Below, in pieces: positions 16,211-25,270 of a stretch of DNA of 55,932 bases. Within the stretch, counting starts at the first letter, position 1, and each line of letters opens with the position of its first letter. The translations under genes and the position numbers were made by a program. The stretch comes from PALSA-1296 sp038322815 (GTDB lineage: Bacteria > Bacteroidota > Ignavibacteria > Palsa-1295). The stretch spans positions 1 to 55,932 of the forward strand of contig JBBQGG010000011.1 in NCBI GenBank assembly GCA_038322815.1. The letters are read 5' to 3'. The notes under the pieces are model-generated. The model was not told the origin of the DNA, ran no database searches, and saw only the letters and a program-made list of their open reading frames with translations.

Positions 16211-16550
16211 TTAGTATTGTCAGTTTATTGTTGCCACGGTTTTATTTGAGGAAAGTACACATTAGTCGCTGCCAAAAAATCTGAGTCGTATCCGACCATC
16301 CCTTAGAATTTTCGCTGCGAAGAAAAAATATTCATATCATGATCTGTAACGAGCTTTCAATAATTTTCTGTTTTACCAATGATCTGTAAAACTGATTAAA
16401 AAAAAACTTTTTCGGCGAGGAAGTCCGTTAAAGGGAACTGAAGAATTTCCTCTCACCTCACAAGAATCCGTTTTATTAAAGAACGGTATGTTGATAAGGC
16501 AAACTAATGGAAACCCTGATTCTTTCGAGATTAGGGTTTTCATGTTTTTC
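16211..16550 (+). ncRNA. putative long structured RNA, unit C (about 340 nt)
   Basis: Same plan as unit B but shorter: promoter, GCCACGG near 16232 followed by GAGGAAAG, a variable middle, then CTCACCTCACA, a CCGTT/AACGG hairpin (16468-16486), TGTTGATAAGGCAA (16489-16502), ACTAATGG (16503-16510) and a terminator. CCAATTAGT at the 5' end (16207-16215) pairs with ACTAATGG, giving a closing helix for the whole RNA. The middle has stems such as GTTTTAC/GTAAAAC and a GAGGAA/TTTCCTC stem near 16417-16452. ATGATCTGTAA occurs twice. RNase P was considered and rejected. Confidence 0.65.
16511..16547 (+). terminator. intrinsic terminator of RNA unit C
   Basis: AAACCCT (16511-16517) pairs with AGGGTTT (16533-16539), with an inner TCT-TTCG-AGA stem-loop, followed by TTCATGTTTTT. 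Same position relative to the ACTAATGG strand as in unit B, but with a completely different stem sequence. Confidence 0.8.
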
Positions 16551-16642
16551 GGGGGTGAGGAAAGAGAATGCGGGTCAAAATTTATTCGGAGATAAAATAA
16601 CCGGAATTTCGGGAGCCGCTTTGCTAAATTTCGTGTTATGCG

Positions 16643-18706
16643 GTGTCTTTTGCAATTAAAGACTTATTTCATATATATAACGTGAAGAAAAATCGTACTT
16701 TAATCATCGTCGTTCTATTATGTATTGCCGGTTCACTCTGGGCATTATATCCAACTTGGAAATCTCAGGATTACCGCTCAGATCTTGCAGCGTTCGGTCC
16801 AAAAGATTCTGCCAAAAAAGCGCAGTATATTGCAGCGAACGACGAGGGAATCAAAACCTCCGGTAAAAAAGCGATCAAGCTTGGACTCGATCTTCGTGGC
16901 GGAATTTATGTTACCATGGAAGTTGACGTTCTGAAATTTATTGAAGAACAGGCAACGAACAAAGATCAGATCTTTGATCAGGTTCTTGCCGCAACCAGTG
17001 CTGAAGAAGCCGTTTCCGAAGATGCTGTCGTTTCGATCTTCGTAAAGAAATTTGCCGAGATCGCTGCTCCGAAAGGCAAAGCGCTTGCAAATTATTTCCT
17101 ACTCTCCGATGTCAAGACCGGTGATGATAAGGAAATCGCCGCTTCTCTTCAAACGGGTTCTGATGAAGCCGTCGATAGAGCTATCGAAATTATCCGTAAT
17201 CGTATCGATCAATTCGGATTGACCGAGCCGACAATTCAAAAATTCGGTACACGTCGCATCATCATCGAAGTGCCGGGCGCCGGAGATCCGGCTCAGGTTC
17301 GCCAGCTTCTTGAAGGAACAGCTCAGCTTGAATTTAAACTCTTCAAGGATCCGAAGATCGTAAATAAAGTACTCGATAATATCGATAACTATCTTTTAGG
17401 AATTGCTCCTGTTAAAGATACAACTACTGCCATGAAAAGCGATACAACGCATAAGGCAGATAGTTCGAAGTTAGCGCAAGCTGCTGCAAAAAAGAAAGAA
17501 GTTGCTGCAAAGAAAATAAAGAATGATAGCACTGTTGCAGGTAAGGATTCATCGGTAAAGAAAGCAGAAAAACTTACTGCCGATGATTCAGTGCGCATGG
17601 CGGACAGCCTGGAGTATGTCGGTCTGAGCAAAGAACAGGCCGCCGAAAAATATACGAAGAAGCATCCTTTCTCGATCTTTATCAGAAAAGGAGCAAGTCA
17701 AAAAGATCCTCGTATCTTCGTCTTAGAAGCAGATCGTAAAGCGATCATGGATATTTTGAATCGTCCGGATATTAAGCCTCTCTATGACGGTGAAATGTCA
17801 TTTGCTTTTAGCCGTCCCGAAAAAGGTAAAGACGGCGAAAGTTTTTACCAGATATTCTTCCTGAATGCTCAGCCTGAATTAACGGGAAAATATATCACCG
17901 GTGCAGAAAAAGATAGCCGCGATGGTAAGGCTGTCGTAACGATGCAAATGGATGATGAAGGAGCCAGGATGTGGGCAAGGGTCACAGGCGAGAATATTAA
18001 TAAGCAGATCGCAATCGTTCTTGATGGCGTCGTTTATTCTGCTCCTAATGTTCATCAGAAGATCGAAGGCGGTAATTCAGAAATTTCCGGAATGCGTGAT
18101 CTTGCCGAAGCAAACCTTATGAAGATCGTTCTAAAAGCCGGCGCTCTTCCTGCACCTGTTAAGATCATTCAGGAACAAGTTGTCGGACCATCTCTGGGAG
18201 CCGATTCAATTGCAAAAGGAACGTCATCCATTCTTATCGGCTTCCTTGCCGTTATGGTTTTCATGGGCTTCTATTATGTAACAGGCGGCTTTGTTGCAGA
18301 TCTTGCCGTTATGATAAATCTTCTGTTCACGCTTGCAGTGCTTGCTACATTCGGCGCTACGTTGACTTTGCCCGGTATGGCAGGTCTGGTTCTTACGGTC
18401 GGTATAGCTGTTGATGCCAACGTTCTTATTTATGAACGAATACGAGAGGAGCTAGGTAACGGCAAGTCGTTAAAGCTTGCGATAGAAGATGGATATAAAC
18501 GAGCCTTCGCTCCGATCTTTGACGGCCATCTAACTGCATTTTTCTCCGGTATCATTCTGTATTCCTTCGGAACAGGAACAGTACAGGGTTTTGCAGTGAC
18601 ATTGATGATCGGTATCGCCGCTTCGCTTTTCACGGCGATTGTGATCACAAGAATTATATTTGATCTGCTCTTAGAGCGCTCTCCAAACGTCATCAAATTC
18701 GGATAA
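16643..18706 (+). CDS. secD: protein translocase subunit SecD
   Basis: SecD forms, with SecF, the proton-driven membrane complex that pulls proteins out of the SecYEG channel. An N-terminal membrane helix lies at about residues 18-36. The family motif LGLDLRGG is near residue 80, the periplasmic P1 domain follows with RNRIDQFGLTEP, and five C-terminal helices contain TVGIAVDANVLIYERIREE. At 687 aa it is longer than usual because of a Lys/Ala/Asp-rich linker (about residues 260-335, including AAAKKKEVAAKKIKND) inserted in the periplasmic part. The start is GTG at 16643 (MSFAIKD); an ATG at 16638 is out of frame. secF follows 38 nt later. Confidence 0.95.
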   Translation: MSFAIKDLFHIYNVKKNRTLIIVVLLCIAGSLWALYPTWKSQDYRSDLAAFGPKDSAKKAQYIAANDEGIKTSGKKAIKLGLDLRGGIYVTMEVDVLKFIEEQATNKDQIFDQVLAATSAEEAVSEDAVVSIFVKKFAEIAAPKGKALANYFLLSDVKTGDDKEIAASLQTGSDEAVDRAIEIIRNRIDQFGLTEPTIQKFGTRRIIIEVPGAGDPAQVRQLLEGTAQLEFKLFKDPKIVNKVLDNIDNYLLGIAPVKDTTTAMKSDTTHKADSSKLAQAAAKKKEVAAKKIKNDSTVAGKDSSVKKAEKLTADDSVRMADSLEYVGLSKEQAAEKYTKKHPFSIFIRKGASQKDPRIFVLEADRKAIMDILNRPDIKPLYDGEMSFAFSRPEKGKDGESFYQIFFLNAQPELTGKYITGAEKDSRDGKAVVTMQMDDEGARMWARVTGENINKQIAIVLDGVVYSAPNVHQKIEGGNSEISGMRDLAEANLMKIVLKAGALPAPVKIIQEQVVGPSLGADSIAKGTSSILIGFLAVMVFMGFYYVTGGFVADLAVMINLLFTLAVLATFGATLTLPGMAGLVLTVGIAVDANVLIYERIREELGNGKSLKLAIEDGYKRAFAPIFDGHLTAFFSGIILYSFGTGTVQGFAVTLMIGIAASLFTAIVITRIIFDLLLERSPNVIKFG

Positions 18707-18744
18707 AATTTACTGAAGAGAAACATTTTTACTATTCAAACGAC

Positions 18745-19722
18745 ATGCACTTTTTTCGTAAGACTAACATCGATTTTATCGGCAAGCGCCGTACCTGGTA
18801 TTTCGTTTCAATCTTTATAACGGTTGCCGGTATTGTATGGGCGCTGTTTAAGGGTGTTGAATTCGGTATCGATTTTGCAGGCGGTACGGAAGTACAGTTG
18901 AAATTTGAAAAAGTCGTGAGGATCGACGATATTCGCTCAGCACTTGACGCTGGAGGCTTCCGAGGCGCAGAGGTGAAGTATTACGGGTCAGATGAGTCCG
19001 GCGTCCTTATCCGTGTACGTGAAGGTGCTGCCGGAGCCGGTGCCGGAGCACAGACTACGAAGAAGGTGCAGGATGCTATTACCAAAGGTATTCCGGGAAA
19101 TAACGCACAACTACTTCAGAATACTCATATTGGTGCAAAGATCGGAAAAGAGCTGCAGCAAAAAGCTCTCTTCGCGGTTTTCTTTACCTGTATAGTGATC
19201 TTGATCTACCTTGCCTTCCGATTCAAATTCGTTTATGGAATGGGCGCAGTTATTGCTATCGTGCATGACGTTCTCGTTGCATTCGCATTTGCAGTGATCT
19301 GTAATGGTATTGCCCCGTGGCTGAATCTGGAAATGAATTCAACACTTCTTGCAGCATTCCTGACTATTGTAGGATTCTCTGTTAATGATACGGTTATTAT
19401 TTATGACCGTATTCGTGAAGATCAGAAAAAATATAAAGGTCAGGATTTGAAAACGATCATGAACCGAGCGATCAATGAAACGCTTCCTCGTACGATCATC
19501 ACTTCGGGTACGGTTTTTCTGACACTTGTCGTGCTTTTTATTTTTGGAGGAGAAGTTCTTCGTGGATTTGCATTTACAATGCTTGTCGGTGTTATAACCG
19601 GTACATATTCTTCGATTTTCGTTGCATCGGCAATTTCCTATGATTGGCTGCATCGCGATAAGAATAAAGTCGTTCGTACAGTGGTGCAAACCAAAACCAA
19701 AGAGGTTGCAACTGCGGTTTAA
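18745..19722 (+). CDS. secF: protein translocase subunit SecF
   Basis: Partner of SecD, 325 aa, normal length. Membrane helix 1 is at about residues 20-38, followed by the family motif EFGIDFAGGTEV. Five C-terminal helices follow, with TIVGFSVNDTVIIYDRIRED (about residues 208-227) and a basic cytoplasmic tail. SecD and SecF are separate genes here, as in many Bacteroidota relatives, rather than one fused SecDF. Confidence 0.95.
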   Translation: MHFFRKTNIDFIGKRRTWYFVSIFITVAGIVWALFKGVEFGIDFAGGTEVQLKFEKVVRIDDIRSALDAGGFRGAEVKYYGSDESGVLIRVREGAAGAGAGAQTTKKVQDAITKGIPGNNAQLLQNTHIGAKIGKELQQKALFAVFFTCIVILIYLAFRFKFVYGMGAVIAIVHDVLVAFAFAVICNGIAPWLNLEMNSTLLAAFLTIVGFSVNDTVIIYDRIREDQKKYKGQDLKTIMNRAINETLPRTIITSGTVFLTLVVLFIFGGEVLRGFAFTMLVGVITGTYSSIFVASAISYDWLHRDKNKVVRTVVQTKTKEVATAV

Positions 19723-19730
19723 TTAGAACA

Positions 19731-20042
19731 ATGAATTCAAACATAACCAAAGAAGGCGCATTGCTAAAAGTCGATCTCAACGGAGATCTGACAGGCGGAG
19801 CAGAAGCGATGAAATTCGCCAAGCTAATCCGCGAAGAGATAACAGCAGCGGGAGCGATTTCGAATGTAGTGATCAATATGCATTCGGTCGGCTTTGTTGA
19901 TAGCTCCGGTCTGGGCATGCTTCTTGGTGCACGGGAAGCGGCACTATCGGTAGGAGCAACTCTGGCTATCGAAGAGCCCAGCGCACAATTTAAAAACCTC
20001 CTTGAGCTAACCAAACTTGCCGATGTACTCGGTGTCCGATAA
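19731..20042 (+). CDS. STAS-domain anti-sigma-factor-antagonist-like protein
   Basis: A single STAS domain of 103 residues, the size of SpoIIAA/RsbV proteins that bind anti-sigma kinases in partner-switching systems. The phosphorylatable serine lies in the motif FVDSSGLGMLL (about residues 48-58). The ATG is 8 nt after the secF stop, so the gene is cotranscribed with secDF. No anti-sigma kinase or phosphatase is in the window, so the switch partner is elsewhere. Confidence 0.85.
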   Translation: MNSNITKEGALLKVDLNGDLTGGAEAMKFAKLIREEITAAGAISNVVINMHSVGFVDSSGLGMLLGAREAALSVGATLAIEEPSAQFKNLLELTKLADVLGVR

Positions 20043-20046
20043 CAAG

Positions 20047-20133
20047 CTTGAAGGCGTAAAGCTTAAAGCTTAAAAAATTAAAGAACGGCTGAAGCTTTAT
20101 TTTTAAGCTTTCAGCTTTATAGTTTAAGCTTGA
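20047..20133. repeat. AAGCTT-rich intergenic repeat before purA
   Basis: The gap contains repeated AAGCTT words (for example AAAGCTTAAAGCTT at about 20060) in both orientations, able to fold into several short hairpins. It ends GAATACC immediately before the purA ATG; the same GAATACC/AATACC precedes the RraA-like start at 7216. This looks like degenerate simple-sequence filler rather than a known element. Confidence 0.5.
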
Positions 20134-20138
20134 ATACC

Positions 20139-21461
20139 ATGCCTGTAACAATTGTTCTTGGCTCACAATGGGGAGATGAAGGTAAGGGTAAGATCGTCGA
20201 TCTTCTTGCCGAAAATTGCGAATATGTTGCTCGCTATCAGGGCGGTGCTAATGCAGGGCATACTATCAAACTTCCTGACGGACGTGAATTCGTACTCCAT
20301 CTTATCCCAAGCGGTATTTTTCATCCGGGAGTTTTTTGTATTATTGGTAACGGAGTTGTTATCGATCCCGTAGCGCTGCGCGAAGAGATCAAAATGGTTG
20401 AAGATGCCGGAGTAGAAGTTAAGGGCAGGCTTTTTATTTCCTACAATGCTCATCTGATCATGCCATATCATAAGCAGATCGATAAAGCAAGTGAAGCGCG
20501 TTTGAGTAAATCCGGAGATGGTAAGGCTGTCGGAACGACAGGAAGAGGAATAGGACCTGCCTACGAAGATAAATTTGCACGTAAAGGAATCCGTATCGTA
20601 GATCTTCTTGATCGCAACTTGCTTGCTGAAAAACTTCGCCAAAACATATTCGAAAAGAATGAGCTACTTTCGAAATTTTATGATTCGAAAGATCTCTGTG
20701 ACGTCGAACAGATCATCAGAGAATATGAGGTCTTCGATCAGGAAATGGATCCGTATATTACCGATACATCTCTGCTTCTCAATAAAGCAATTGCTGAGGG
20801 AAAGAATGTTTTGCTTGAAGGAGCACAGGCTGCTCTTCTTGATATAGATTTCGGAACATATCCTTATGTCACTTCAAGCAGTCCGACTGCAGGTGGAGCT
20901 TGTACCGGCTTGGGCATACCACCAACATCAATTGACAAGGTTATCGGAGTTGTCAAAGCATATTCCACGCGTGTGGGAAATGGCCCTTTTCCCACTGAGC
21001 TATTGGATTCAACAGGGGAGGAACTTCGTAAAGCAGGACGGGAATATGGCGCGACAACAGGGCGACCTCGGCGTTGTGGCTGGCTTGATGCAGTCGCAGT
21101 CAGATATGCTGTGATGATCAATGGAATCGAGTCTATTGCCCTGACAAAACTCGATGTTTTGAGTGACATGCCAGAGATAAAGATCTGCACGAAATATGAG
21201 CGGGTGACTGACGGCAAAATGATTGAGCATTTTACGACCAATCTTAAGACGCTCGGAGCTATTCGTCCGATCTATGAGTCTTTTTCAGGATGGAAAAAAA
21301 GTGAACTTGAGGGAATCAGTAAACGCGAAGATCTGCCGAAGAATGTAAAAATTTATTTAGATGCGATCGAGCGTGAGCTTGGTGCTCCGCTGAATATAAT
21401 CTCGATCGGAGCCGGAAGAAATGAGACCCTTGTGGAGCAGTCGTCAATTGGCAGTCTTTAG
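20139..21461 (+). CDS. purA: adenylosuccinate synthetase
   Basis: PurA joins IMP and aspartate with GTP to give adenylosuccinate, the first step from IMP to AMP. All landmarks are present: the P-loop-like GSQWGDEGKGK at residues 7-17, GGANAGHTI, TTGRGIGPAYEDK, and the base-binding TTGRPRRCGWLDAVA near residue 303. From the ATG at 20139 (MPVTIVLG) the product is 440 aa, the usual bacterial length is about 430. A TTG three codons upstream is less likely. Confidence 0.97.
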   Translation: MPVTIVLGSQWGDEGKGKIVDLLAENCEYVARYQGGANAGHTIKLPDGREFVLHLIPSGIFHPGVFCIIGNGVVIDPVALREEIKMVEDAGVEVKGRLFISYNAHLIMPYHKQIDKASEARLSKSGDGKAVGTTGRGIGPAYEDKFARKGIRIVDLLDRNLLAEKLRQNIFEKNELLSKFYDSKDLCDVEQIIREYEVFDQEMDPYITDTSLLLNKAIAEGKNVLLEGAQAALLDIDFGTYPYVTSSSPTAGGACTGLGIPPTSIDKVIGVVKAYSTRVGNGPFPTELLDSTGEELRKAGREYGATTGRPRRCGWLDAVAVRYAVMINGIESIALTKLDVLSDMPEIKICTKYERVTDGKMIEHFTTNLKTLGAIRPIYESFSGWKKSELEGISKREDLPKNVKIYLDAIERELGAPLNIISIGAGRNETLVEQSSIGSL

Positions 21462-21520
21462 TCATCAGCAAAAACAATGACACCGACCACCCAAAATACA
21501 CAAAAGACTAACGACTCATT

Positions 21521-22492
21521 ATGATAATACTTACCGGAGGAGCCGGGTTTATTGGAAGCGTTCTCTTAAAGCGATTGAATGAGAACGGTATAACGGATAT
21601 TCTTATTGTCGATGAGTTCGATTCTACGGAGAAATGGAAAAACCTTCTTGGCAAACAATTTGATGATTACTGCCATAAAGATGATTTCCTTGAATATCTT
21701 GAGGAAGGGCTTGATAAAGATGATGTCGATGCTGTTTTTCATCTTGGAGCCTGCACTTCGACGACAGAGCGCGACGTTGATTATTTAATGCAAAATAATT
21801 TTCAATTCAGCAAGTCATTAGCTGAGTGGTGCTTTTGGGCTGAAAAACCTTTTATCTATGCATCCAGTGCTTCAACGTATGGAGATGGCAGTGCCGGATT
21901 CTCAGATGAAAATCAAAAGATAACAAGCTATAGACCTCTGAACGCCTATGGCTTTTCCAAGCATATTTTCGATCTCTGGCTTTGTGAAAATAACTATGAT
22001 GAGGATTGTACAGGGTTTAAATTCTTTAATGTTTTCGGACCGAATGAATACCATAAAGGTACGATGGCAAGCTTGATCTATAAGGCATACCATCAGGTTC
22101 TTGAAAACGGAGAATTAAAACTCTTTAAGTCTTATGATCCAAAATATAAAGACGGTGAATTCCAACGTGATTTTATTTATGTTAATGATTGCGTAGATGT
22201 TTTGATGTGGTCGCTTCATAATCCGAACATTAAAGGAATATTTAATCTTGGCACGGGAAAAGCACGTTCGTGGAATGATCTTGCTTCGGCGCTTTTTTCA
22301 GCAATGGGTAAAGAGAGAAAAATTAAATATGTAGATATGCCTGAAGAGATACGAACTTCATATCAATATTTTACAGAAGCAGACATGGGTAAACTGCGTA
22401 AAGCGGGATATTCTCAGCAATTTACAGAGTTAGAAAATGCAGTAAAGGATTATGTTCAGGGATATTTAATGAAATCGCAGCCATATTTATGA
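21521..22492 (+). CDS. hldD: ADP-L-glycero-D-manno-heptose 6-epimerase
   Basis: HldD (RfaD) makes ADP-L-glycero-D-manno-heptose for the lipopolysaccharide inner core. It is 323 aa with the NADP-binding GGAGFIGS (residues 6-13), the typical early segment NGITDILIVDEFD, and the catalytic YGFSK (YxxxK) motif preceded by ASSASTYG. The FNVFGPNEYHKG and RDFIYVNDCVD segments are characteristic. The gene implies a heptose-containing LPS core and hence a Gram-negative envelope. Confidence 0.93.
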   Translation: MIILTGGAGFIGSVLLKRLNENGITDILIVDEFDSTEKWKNLLGKQFDDYCHKDDFLEYLEEGLDKDDVDAVFHLGACTSTTERDVDYLMQNNFQFSKSLAEWCFWAEKPFIYASSASTYGDGSAGFSDENQKITSYRPLNAYGFSKHIFDLWLCENNYDEDCTGFKFFNVFGPNEYHKGTMASLIYKAYHQVLENGELKLFKSYDPKYKDGEFQRDFIYVNDCVDVLMWSLHNPNIKGIFNLGTGKARSWNDLASALFSAMGKERKIKYVDMPEEIRTSYQYFTEADMGKLRKAGYSQQFTELENAVKDYVQGYLMKSQPYL

Positions 22493-22536
22493 TAGCTCCG
22501 ATCTTCGTTTTTCTCACTTCGCTAGCATAAATGAGG

Positions 22537-22544
22537 TATTTTTG
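22537..22544 (+). promoter_or_regulatory. -7 box upstream of the peptide permease genes
   Basis: TATTTTTG matches the Bacteroidota -7 consensus; the -33 match is weak. The leader of about 50 nt contains a direct repeat TTTGCCGGT (22555-22563 and 22567-22575) before the ATG at 22601. Confidence 0.5.
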
Positions 22545-22600
22545 CAATCACGGGTTTGCCGGTATTTGCCGGTTGACTTTCTTTAACTCATAAAGATAGA

Positions 22601-23707
22601 ATGTTTCAATATATTATTCGTCGGTTACTTCTTTTTATTCCGACGCTTTTTTTCATTACGGTTATCAGCTTCGGAATTTCCCGGCTTGCTCCGGGTGACC
22701 CGGCAGAATTAAAAGCCGGAGTGGGTGGCGAAGGTGCCATGCGTGGCAACCAACAGCTCAATGAGCAAATGATCAATCAGATCCGTGCTCAATGGCATTT
22801 GGATAAACCTGTTTGGTTCTGGACGATCTTTTCTGATGAAAAGGATCAAACGGGCAAGTTAAAGCCGCTTTCCGATCGTTTAACATGGAAATGGAACGGC
22901 ACAGACAACCAGTACGCCTTGTGGGTTGGCGCATTGCTCAGGCTTGATTTCGGTAAGTCATTCCAGGATAATCGCGACGTAATGGATAAGATCATGGAGC
23001 GAATTCCGATTACGATTTTGCTGGCACTGATATCGATTTTTCTCTCTTATCTTATTGCTATACCTCTTGGTATTTATTCTGCAACGCACCAAAACAGCAA
23101 TCTTGATAAACTCAGCACCGTTGCAGTGTTTATTTTATACTCATTGCCCTCATTCTGGATAGCAACGATGGCTATCATTTTTTTTGGCGGTGGCGATTTC
23201 CTTGCTTGGTTTCCGAATAATGGCTTACATTCGATGAATAGCTCTCCAGATGATCCTTGGATGGCACGAACGCTTGATTACTTATGGCATCTTGTGCTGC
23301 CAATCGCTGCTTATACCTACGGTGGTTTTGCATATCTCTCTCGTCAGATGCGTGGTTCAATGTTAGAAGTAATCAGACAGGATTATATACGTACTGCAAG
23401 AGCCAAAGGGTTGTCGAATAGGATCGTCGTCTATAAACATGCACTGCGAAATTCACTGATACCGATTGTAACGATTATTGCCTATCTCTTACCTGCCCTT
23501 GTCGGAGGCTCTATTGTTATCGAATATATATTTACCATACCCGGAATAGGACAGTTAGCATTTCAGGCTTTAACTGCCCGCGATTACCCTGTTATCATGG
23601 CGGAATTTACACTTTCAGCTGTATTGACCCTGATCGGACTTTTGCTCGCCGATATTCTCTATTCCGTTGTTGATCCCCGTATCGCATTTTCTAAAAAGAG
23701 TGGTTAA
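22601..23707 (+). CDS. peptide/nickel ABC transporter permease, DppB/OppB type
   Basis: The first membrane subunit of a peptide-type ABC importer. The opening MFQYIIRRLLLFIPTLFFIT is the family signature, and the EAA cytoplasmic loop is seen as RTARAKGLSNRIVVYKHALR. At 368 aa it is somewhat longer than usual (about 310-340), owing to a long extracytoplasmic loop (about residues 40-120) before helix 2. It is followed after 12 nt by the second permease. No ATPase genes are adjacent; a matching binding lipoprotein is encoded at 39.2-41.0 kb. Confidence 0.92.
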   Translation: MFQYIIRRLLLFIPTLFFITVISFGISRLAPGDPAELKAGVGGEGAMRGNQQLNEQMINQIRAQWHLDKPVWFWTIFSDEKDQTGKLKPLSDRLTWKWNGTDNQYALWVGALLRLDFGKSFQDNRDVMDKIMERIPITILLALISIFLSYLIAIPLGIYSATHQNSNLDKLSTVAVFILYSLPSFWIATMAIIFFGGGDFLAWFPNNGLHSMNSSPDDPWMARTLDYLWHLVLPIAAYTYGGFAYLSRQMRGSMLEVIRQDYIRTARAKGLSNRIVVYKHALRNSLIPIVTIIAYLLPALVGGSIVIEYIFTIPGIGQLAFQALTARDYPVIMAEFTLSAVLTLIGLLLADILYSVVDPRIAFSKKSG

Positions 23708-23719
23708 TGAAATAAAAAC

Positions 23720-24811
23720 ATGGAAAAAAACAAAGAAAATATCTCTTTAGAATCTGCACGGAAAGGGGAGCTTGCAAATGCTAAGTCTCGCCGGGATGTT
23801 AACCAGTCATTTTGGAGTCTTGTCCGTCATCAGTTCAAGAAAAATAAAATTGCACTTGTGGCGCTTTACATGGTATTTCTTCTCTTTGCAGTTGCCATTT
23901 TTGCAGATTTCCTTGCTAATGATAAACCGATCATGGCAAAATATAACGGAACCTTGTATCTTCCGGTAGTCAAAGATTATCTGGTCGGACTTGGGCTTGA
24001 CCGCTGGAGTTCCGATCTTGTAACAGCTGACTGGAAGGAACTTGATGCACAAGGTAAACTCAGTTCAACGATTTGGCCACCGGTAAAATATCGATCATCC
24101 AACCAGGACCTTGTCAATAATACTGCACCGCCAGGCGGAGATCATGTTCTGGGTACTGACGCTATAGGCAGAGATGTACTTGCCGGCTTGATACATGGCT
24201 CTCGCATCGCCTTAACAATCGGATTCCTTTCAATGTCCGTGGCTATCTCTATCGGTATTTTTCTGGGGGCTCTTGCAGGCTTTTATGGAGGATGGGTTGA
24301 CATTCTTATTTCCCGTTTGATTGAACTTGTGATCACTTTTCCGGCATTTTTTCTAATCATCACGGTAGTTGCAATGTTTCAATCAGGTTCGATCTGGCTG
24401 GTGATGATTCTGATAGGGTTAGTAAGTTGGCCAGCAATTGCCCGTTTTACAAGAGGCGAATTTTTACGGGTTAGAAATATGGAATATGTTGCTGCGGCTA
24501 CAGCTTTGGGATTATCGAACACCCGTGTTATTTTTAGGCATGTTTTGCCCAATTCGCTTGCACCTGTCCTTGTTACATCTGCATTTGGAATAGCTTCGGC
24601 TATTTTGACGGAAGCGGGACTGTCTTTTCTGGGTTTTGGCGTGCCGCCTACTATCGTTACATGGGGAAGTGTATTGAATGATGCCCGTGGGAATATATCT
24701 GCTTGGTGGCTTGCGGTTTTTCCTGGCTTTGCAATCTTTATCGCTGTGCTATGCTATAACTTAGTGGGTGATGGATTACGTGATGCCCTTGATCCACGCT
24801 TAAGGGATTAG
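23720..24811 (+). CDS. peptide/nickel ABC transporter permease, DppC/OppC type
   Basis: The second permease subunit, 363 aa. The N-terminal cytoplasmic part and first helix (NKIALVALYMVFLLFAVAIF) are followed by a long loop of about 80 residues that is longer than in DppC. Then GTDAIGRDVLAGLIHGSRI, an unmistakable DppC/OppC motif, and the EAA loop YVAAATALGLSNTRVIFRH. Pairs with the preceding permease as a heterodimer. A hairpin at 24835-24854 follows. Confidence 0.93.
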   Translation: MEKNKENISLESARKGELANAKSRRDVNQSFWSLVRHQFKKNKIALVALYMVFLLFAVAIFADFLANDKPIMAKYNGTLYLPVVKDYLVGLGLDRWSSDLVTADWKELDAQGKLSSTIWPPVKYRSSNQDLVNNTAPPGGDHVLGTDAIGRDVLAGLIHGSRIALTIGFLSMSVAISIGIFLGALAGFYGGWVDILISRLIELVITFPAFFLIITVVAMFQSGSIWLVMILIGLVSWPAIARFTRGEFLRVRNMEYVAAATALGLSNTRVIFRHVLPNSLAPVLVTSAFGIASAILTEAGLSFLGFGVPPTIVTWGSVLNDARGNISAWWLAVFPGFAIFIAVLCYNLVGDGLRDALDPRLRD

Positions 24812-24834
24812 GTAATAATTATAATTTATTTTAG

Positions 24835-24854
24835 CCGCTAAATACGTTTAGTGG
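24835..24854 (+). terminator. hairpin after the permease genes, possible terminator
   Basis: CCGCTAAA (24835-24842) pairs with TTTAGTGG (24847-24854), with one G-T pair, around TACG. No U tract follows, so Rho-independent termination is doubtful. A CCAAATTGC direct repeat lies just downstream. Confidence 0.35.
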
Positions 24855-24943
24855 AACCAAATTGCTCCAAATTGCCTAAATGACGCGGATATAGTTAATT
24901 CGTTTCTTTCACAAAAATTTAATGTAAAGGGTTATTTCTGACT

Positions 24944-25174
24944 ATGCTTTGGACACCTGAACTCGCTCAGTATCTTGAAGATGCGCCGTGGCCCGCCACG
25001 AAAGTTGAACTTATCGATTACTGCGAACGTATTGGCGCACCGCCTGCTGTTGTAAAAAACTTACAGGAGATCGAAGACGAAGACGAACAATTCGAATCCA
25101 TCGAAGAGGTTTGGCCGGACTATTCTGCCGAAGCCGATGAGTTTTATTATGATGACGAGTTGAACGAATATTGA
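24944..25174 (+). CDS. DUF2795-like small acidic protein
   Basis: A 76-residue acidic protein matching the DUF2795 pattern: LYWT-like opening (MLWTPELAQYLEDAPWPATK), then ELIDYCERIGAPPAVVKNL and an acidic tail (EDEDEQFESIEEVWPDYSAE). The function is unknown; the family is widespread in Bacteroidota and relatives as a conserved single gene. Start ATG at 24944. Confidence 0.8.
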   Translation: MLWTPELAQYLEDAPWPATKVELIDYCERIGAPPAVVKNLQEIEDEDEQFESIEEVWPDYSAEADEFYYDDELNEY

Positions 25175-25203
25175 TTGTTCTGTTAGACCGGTCGTTAGTA
25201 AAC

Positions 25204-25223
25204 ATGTGCATCCCTATGCACAT
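25204..25223. other. perfect hairpin upstream of the Omp85-like gene
   Basis: ATGTGCAT (25204-25211), loop CCCT, ATGCACAT (25216-25223). An eight-pair perfect stem without a U tract, about 48 nt before the ATG at 25271. It may be a weak terminator of the DUF2795 gene or a leader structure. Confidence 0.5.
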
Positions 25224-25270
25224 AAAGAACGCACTTGCCATCGTACCGGGGTTTCTTCGTACTATAGAAA

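Noticed and set aside
16211..16510. RNase P RNA
   Set aside because: GAGGAAAG near 16249 and a closing 5'-3' helix recall RNase P, but the P4 partner strand (ACAGAA...) and the other conserved blocks are absent, and the unit is repeated with a different middle.
20163..20642. Long minus-strand frame inside purA
   Set aside because: Shadow of purA with no recognisable protein features.
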